Source of the DNA: JAICJR01 sp036555755
Lineage (GTDB): Bacteria; Actinomycetota; Thermoleophilia; Solirubrobacterales; Thermoleophilaceae
Direction: 5' to 3'
NCBI GenBank assembly: GCA_036555755.1
Contig: DATBKS010000030.1
Location: forward strand, 1 to 18,244
DNA: 18,244 bases
The notes below the pieces were generated by a model that saw only the letters and a list, made by a program, of their open reading frames with translations, was not told where the DNA came from and searched no databases. Shown in pieces: positions 15,263 through 18,244 of this stretch; the stretch's first letter is position 1; every line of letters starts with the position of its first letter. Position numbers and translations under genes: made by a program.

Positions 15263-16726
15263 ATGTCCCGTCAACAGATGTCAAACGCCGATGCAGCCTG
15301 GCTGCACATGGACCGTCCCACCAACCTCATGGTGATCACATCGGTGATGTGGTACGACGAGCCGCTCGACGGCGCGCGAGTGAGAGAGCTGATCTCCGAG
15401 CGCCTGGTGGGTCGTTACGAGCGCTTTCACCAGCGGGTGGTGGAGTCGTCCGTGCCGCTGCGCACCCCACACTGGGAGGACGACCCCGACTTCGACCTCG
15501 AACGCCACATCCACCGGCGCGCCCTGCCGGCCCCCGGCGGCGACCGGGAGCTGCAGGAACTCGTGAGCGAACTGATGTCGACCCCGCTCGACCACTCCAA
15601 GCCGCTCTGGGACATGTACCTCGTGGACAGCTACCGCGGGGGCTCGGCAATCGTCTCGCGCATGCACCACTGCATCGCGGACGGCATCGCGCTGGCACGT
15701 GTGATGCTGTCGCTCACCGACGAGCAGCCCGACGCGGGGATCAAGGCGGTGCCGCCCCGGCCCTCGCGGCGCCGTGGACCAGCGCGCGCTATCGCCCACC
15801 AGGCGCGGGGCGCGGCCGGTGCCGCCACGCACGCGGCGGGCGCGCTTGCGCACGAGAGCATGGAGGTGCTCGCGCACCCGCGATCAGAGATCGCGCATCT
15901 CGCCGGTGAAGCCGCGCGCGACGCGCGCGCGCTGCGGAAGATCCTGCTGATGGGGCCGGATGCCGACAGCGTCTTCAAGGGCAAGATGCACGCCACGCGG
16001 CGGGCGGCGTGGTCCCGCGAGCTCGACCTCGCCGAGATCAAGGAGCTCGGACACGCGAGCGACGCGACGGTGAACGACGTGCTCGTTACCGCGCTGACGG
16101 GCAGCCTGCGCGCTTACCTGCGCGACCGGGAGAGCCTGGTCGACCAGGTGCGCGCGTTCGTGCCGTTCAACCTGCGTCCGCTCGAAGAGCCGCTCCCGTC
16201 CACGCTCGGCAACGACTTCGGGCTCGTCTTCCTCACTCTCCCGGTGGGGATCAGGAAGACGCGCGACCGGCTGCAGGCCGTCAGGGCGGAGATGGACGCG
16301 ATCAAGAAGTCCGCGGAGGGCCCGGTGGCGTATGGGGTCCTCGGGCTCATGGGCCTGACGCCGCTCGAGATCGAGAAGCTGGCGGTGGACATGTTCGCGG
16401 CGAAGGGCAGCATGGTGGTGACCAACGTGCCCGGGCCCCGGCAGCCGCTCTACTTCGCCGGCTCGCCGGTGGGCGGCGTCCTGGTGTGGGCGCCGATGTC
16501 CGGCAGCGTCGCCATGAGCGTGAGCATCATGAGCTACAACGGCCGCGTCACCGTCGGCGTGATGTCGGACGCCGGCCTCGTGCCCGACCCGGCGCGGATC
16601 GTCCGAGGCTTCGAGCGTGAGCTCGGCAGGTTGCGACGTCTGTACGTGCCTGACGGAGCCGCACAGAATGGGAAGGGCGCGCGGCGGGCGCCACGGCGCT
16701 CGCCGCGAGCTGCGGCTCGCCGCTAG
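15263..16726 (+). CDS. WS/DGAT-type O-acyltransferase (second of tandem pair)
   Basis: This is a 487-residue paralog of the preceding gene, much diverged. The catalytic motif is SRMHHCIADGIALARV (H135, H136, D140, G141). PLWDMYLVDSYRGG, VNDVLVTALTGSLRAYL and VVTNVPGPRQPLYFAG match family blocks. The opening MSNADAAWLHMDRPTNLM differs from the LSALDASFL type, which suggests a separate subfamily and possibly a different acyl acceptor. An Ala/His-rich helical insert (~170-235) precedes the C-terminal domain, and the tail is Arg-rich. A strong RBS (AGGAGG, 15252-15257, spacer 5) lies in the 14-bp gap, so the two are surely one operon. The TAG stop is inside a CTAG that also contains the stop of the convergent GNAT gene. 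Confidence 0.93.
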   Translation: MSRQQMSNADAAWLHMDRPTNLMVITSVMWYDEPLDGARVRELISERLVGRYERFHQRVVESSVPLRTPHWEDDPDFDLERHIHRRALPAPGGDRELQELVSELMSTPLDHSKPLWDMYLVDSYRGGSAIVSRMHHCIADGIALARVMLSLTDEQPDAGIKAVPPRPSRRRGPARAIAHQARGAAGAATHAAGALAHESMEVLAHPRSEIAHLAGEAARDARALRKILLMGPDADSVFKGKMHATRRAAWSRELDLAEIKELGHASDATVNDVLVTALTGSLRAYLRDRESLVDQVRAFVPFNLRPLEEPLPSTLGNDFGLVFLTLPVGIRKTRDRLQAVRAEMDAIKKSAEGPVAYGVLGLMGLTPLEIEKLAVDMFAAKGSMVVTNVPGPRQPLYFAGSPVGGVLVWAPMSGSVAMSVSIMSYNGRVTVGVMSDAGLVPDPARIVRGFERELGRLRRLYVPDGAAQNGKGARRAPRRSPRAAARR

Positions 16727-17385
16727 CGCCGGCGCGGCGGCCAGTCGGGCTTGGCCTCCCGGCTCGCGGGCGGACGGAACAGGAGGCTTTTCGTGGCCGC
16801 GGCGCGCAGCGCGGCACGGATCCCGAGCTCCTCCTCGGCGGGCAGGTCGATCTTCGCCTCGACCAGGCCAGAGTTGCTCTGAAGGATCTGCGTGCTCCCA
16901 AAGCTGTCGAAGAGCTCGAGGACCTCGCTGTTGTCCGCGAGGCAGGTGGCGGTGAAGCAGCTGATGCCCTCTTCCCGCGCCCGCACGGCAATGCGCTTCA
17001 GGAGCTCAGTGGCTACGCCGCGTCGCTGCCAGTGATCGACAACCGCAACGGCCACCTCCGCGGCCTCGGGATCCTCCTCCGAGCGAACGAAGCGCACCAC
17101 GCCGATCGGCTCACCGCTTTCCCAGCCGAGCGCGACGAGCGCCTCATGGTCGTGATGGTCGATCTCCGTGAAGTAGCGCACCAGGCGAGGAGCGAGTTCC
17201 GGCATCGGCACGAGGAAGCGGTGGTAGCGCGATTCCGGGCTGAGCTGCTCGAACCCCTCGAGCAGGCGCTTCTTGTCGCTCTTTCGAATGGGGCGGATGG
17301 CGATCTCCGAGCCGTCCCGGAGCGTGACTCGCTCCGGCCAGCGGCGCGCGGGCGCGCGGGAGGTTGCCGCCTCGCGCTCAGGCAT
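16723..17385 (-). CDS. GNAT-family acetyltransferase, Pat-like
   Basis: This 220-residue protein has one GNAT domain. The opening VTLRDGSEIAIRPIRKSDK and RLLEGFEQLSPESRYHRF are typical of protein lysine acetyltransferases of the Pat type (GNAT domain alone, no cyclic-nucleotide domain). The acetyl-CoA loop is WQRRGVATELL (Q120-A125), and E110 in AEVAVAVVDHW sits where Pat enzymes have a catalytic Glu. The C-terminal ~50 residues (EEELGIRAALRAAATKSLLF) are an extra helical tail. The gene overlaps the acyl-CoA synthetase stop by 8 bp, so coupled translation is likely. Mycobacterial Pat acetylates acyl-CoA synthetases, so the synthetase is an obvious candidate substrate; that is inference. An in-frame ATG at 17409 is an alternative start. 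Confidence 0.85.
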   Translation of the reverse strand: MPEREAATSRAPARRWPERVTLRDGSEIAIRPIRKSDKKRLLEGFEQLSPESRYHRFLVPMPELAPRLVRYFTEIDHHDHEALVALGWESGEPIGVVRFVRSEEDPEAAEVAVAVVDHWQRRGVATELLKRIAVRAREEGISCFTATCLADNSEVLELFDSFGSTQILQSNSGLVEAKIDLPAEEELGIRAALRAAATKSLLFRPPASREAKPDWPPRRR

Positions 17386-18244
17386 ACAGGCGCTCGAAGA
17401 CGTCGGCATAGCGCTGGTAGACGATGCGCCGCTTGACCTTCAGGGTTGGCGTGAGCTCGCCCGCTTCCTGGGTGAGATCGTGCGGCAGGATCTCGAAGCG
17501 CTTGATCTGCTCGATGCGGGCGAAGCGCTCGTTGGCGGCGTCGATCACGCGCTGGATCTCAGCCCTCACCCGCTGGTCTCGCGCCATCGCGACCACCTCC
17601 GCCTCGACGCCCGCCTCCTCGGCGAGCGCGGGCACCTCGTCGGGATCGATCGTGATCAGCGCGACGAGGTATGGCCGGTTGTCGCCGTAGACGACCGCCT
17701 CGGAGATCCAGCGGTCCTCCCTGAGCGCGTTCTCGATGTTCGTGGGCGTGATGTTCTTGCCGCTCGAGGTGATGATGATCTCCTTCTTGCGGCCGGAGAT
17801 CGCGAGGAAGCCGTCGTCGTCGATCGTCCCGAGGTCGCCCGTACGCAGCCAGCCGTCGACGATGGTCTCCGCCGTGGCGCCGGGGTCCTTGAAGTAGCCG
17901 CTGAAGACGTGCGGACCGGACATCAGGATCTCGCCGTCTCCGGCGAGCCGCACGGCGCCCGGCGGGAGTGGCCGCCCGACCTTGCCCACACGCCATTCGT
18001 CGAGCGTGTTGATCGCGCCTGCTGCGGTGGTCTCGGTCATCCCATACGCCTCGAGCACCCGCACGCCGGCGGCGTTGAAGAAGTCGAGCACGTCCGCCGC
18101 AATCGGCGCCGCGGCCGAGATCGCGAAATCGAGGCGAGTTCCGAACAGCTCTCTGACCTTCGAGAGCACCAGTCGGTCGGCCACACGGTGCCGCCGCCGC
18201 AGCAGCCAGCCGATCCCCTCGCCGGCGTCCTCGCGTGCGCGAAC
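17378..18244 (-). CDS. AMP-forming long-chain acyl-CoA synthetase, FadD15-like (N-terminus missing)
   Basis: These are the C-terminal 288 residues of an ANL-superfamily ligase; the frame is open to the right edge. The visible parts are RLVLSKVRELFGTRLDFAIS, AYGMTETTAAG (motif A5), GWLRTGDLGTIDDDGFLAIS (A7, adenylate-ribose Asp) and GRKKEIIITSSGKNITPTNI (A8 hinge). The C-terminal TPTLKVKRR (K269 and neighbour) is the catalytic-lysine region in the form used by long-chain synthetases. It would convert fatty acid, ATP and CoA to acyl-CoA, feeding the WS/DGATs next door. This subfamily is usually ~600 residues, so about half is outside. The GNAT gene begins inside its last codons. Confidence 0.93.
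   Translation of the reverse strand, partial: VRAREDAGEGIGWLLRRRHRVADRLVLSKVRELFGTRLDFAISAAAPIAADVLDFFNAAGVRVLEAYGMTETTAAGAINTLDEWRVGKVGRPLPPGAVRLAGDGEILMSGPHVFSGYFKDPGATAETIVDGWLRTGDLGTIDDDGFLAISGRKKEIIITSSGKNITPTNIENALREDRWISEAVVYGDNRPYLVALITIDPDEVPALAEEAGVEAEVVAMARDQRVRAEIQRVIDAANERFARIEQIKRFEILPHDLTQEAGELTPTLKVKRRIVYQRYADVFERLYA

Noticed and set aside
1..18244. CRISPR array, tRNA, rRNA, transposase or phage genes
   Set aside because: I looked on both strands and saw no spaced identical repeats, no tRNA-like cloverleaf or T-loop context and no transposase or integrase motifs. The repeats present are protein-coding (heptads and propeller blades).

Overview
The window is high-GC, gene-dense bacterial chromosome, roughly 70% G+C by eye, with strong third-position G/C. 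Several gene families are typical of Actinobacteria: tandem WS/DGAT acyltransferases with HHxxxDG motifs, a large AAA/LuxR regulator, an MMPL transporter with a heptad-repeat loop, stand-alone SGNH proteins and a FadD15-type acyl-CoA synthetase. A soil actinobacterium, perhaps of the Thermoleophilia/Solirubrobacterales, is the best guess, but this is inference from style and content. I see no rRNA, tRNA, CRISPR array, insertion sequence or phage gene. No gap without a gene exceeds about 210 bases.

Layout, left to right. (1) 2-2401 (+): the C-terminal part of a large AAA/LuxR regulator, cut by the left edge. It is followed by a 16/18 palindrome at 2423-2440, a BBE-type FAD oxidoreductase (2517-3896) and a small secreted protein of unknown function (3938-4405). 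(2) 4430-7666 (-): an MMPL-family transporter whose periplasmic/extracellular loop holds two blocks of xGQLxxG heptads. (3) Divergent from it, 7877-8824 and 8821-10080 (+): a kinase-like protein and a class III PLP enzyme, coupled by an ATGA overlap. (4) 10087-11541 (-): an exported seven-repeat beta-propeller protein. (5) 11513-12502 (+) and 12507-13622 (-): two paralogous membrane-anchored SGNH-hydrolase-like proteins, tail to tail. (6) 13824-15248 and 15263-16726 (+): two WS/DGAT-type acyltransferases in an operon. (7) 16723-17385 and 17378-18244 (-): a GNAT acetyltransferase coupled to an AMP-forming long-chain acyl-CoA synthetase, which runs off the right edge.

How the genes may work together. 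The right third reads as a neutral-lipid locus. The synthetase would activate fatty acids, and the WS/DGATs would transfer acyl-CoA to alcohols or diacylglycerol. The coupled GNAT could be a lysine acetyltransferase acting on the synthetase, as described for mycobacterial Pat and FadD enzymes. The middle is dominated by cell-envelope proteins: MMPL, the propeller and the two SGNH proteins. The kinase-like/PLP-enzyme pair has no assigned pathway and is the best candidate here for undescribed biochemistry. One parallel is the APH-type kinase plus class III phospho-lyase pairing known for hydroxylysine breakdown.

The layout is very compact. Three convergent pairs end 6 bp apart, 4 bp apart and overlapping by 4 bp, and none leaves room for an intrinsic terminator between the stops.
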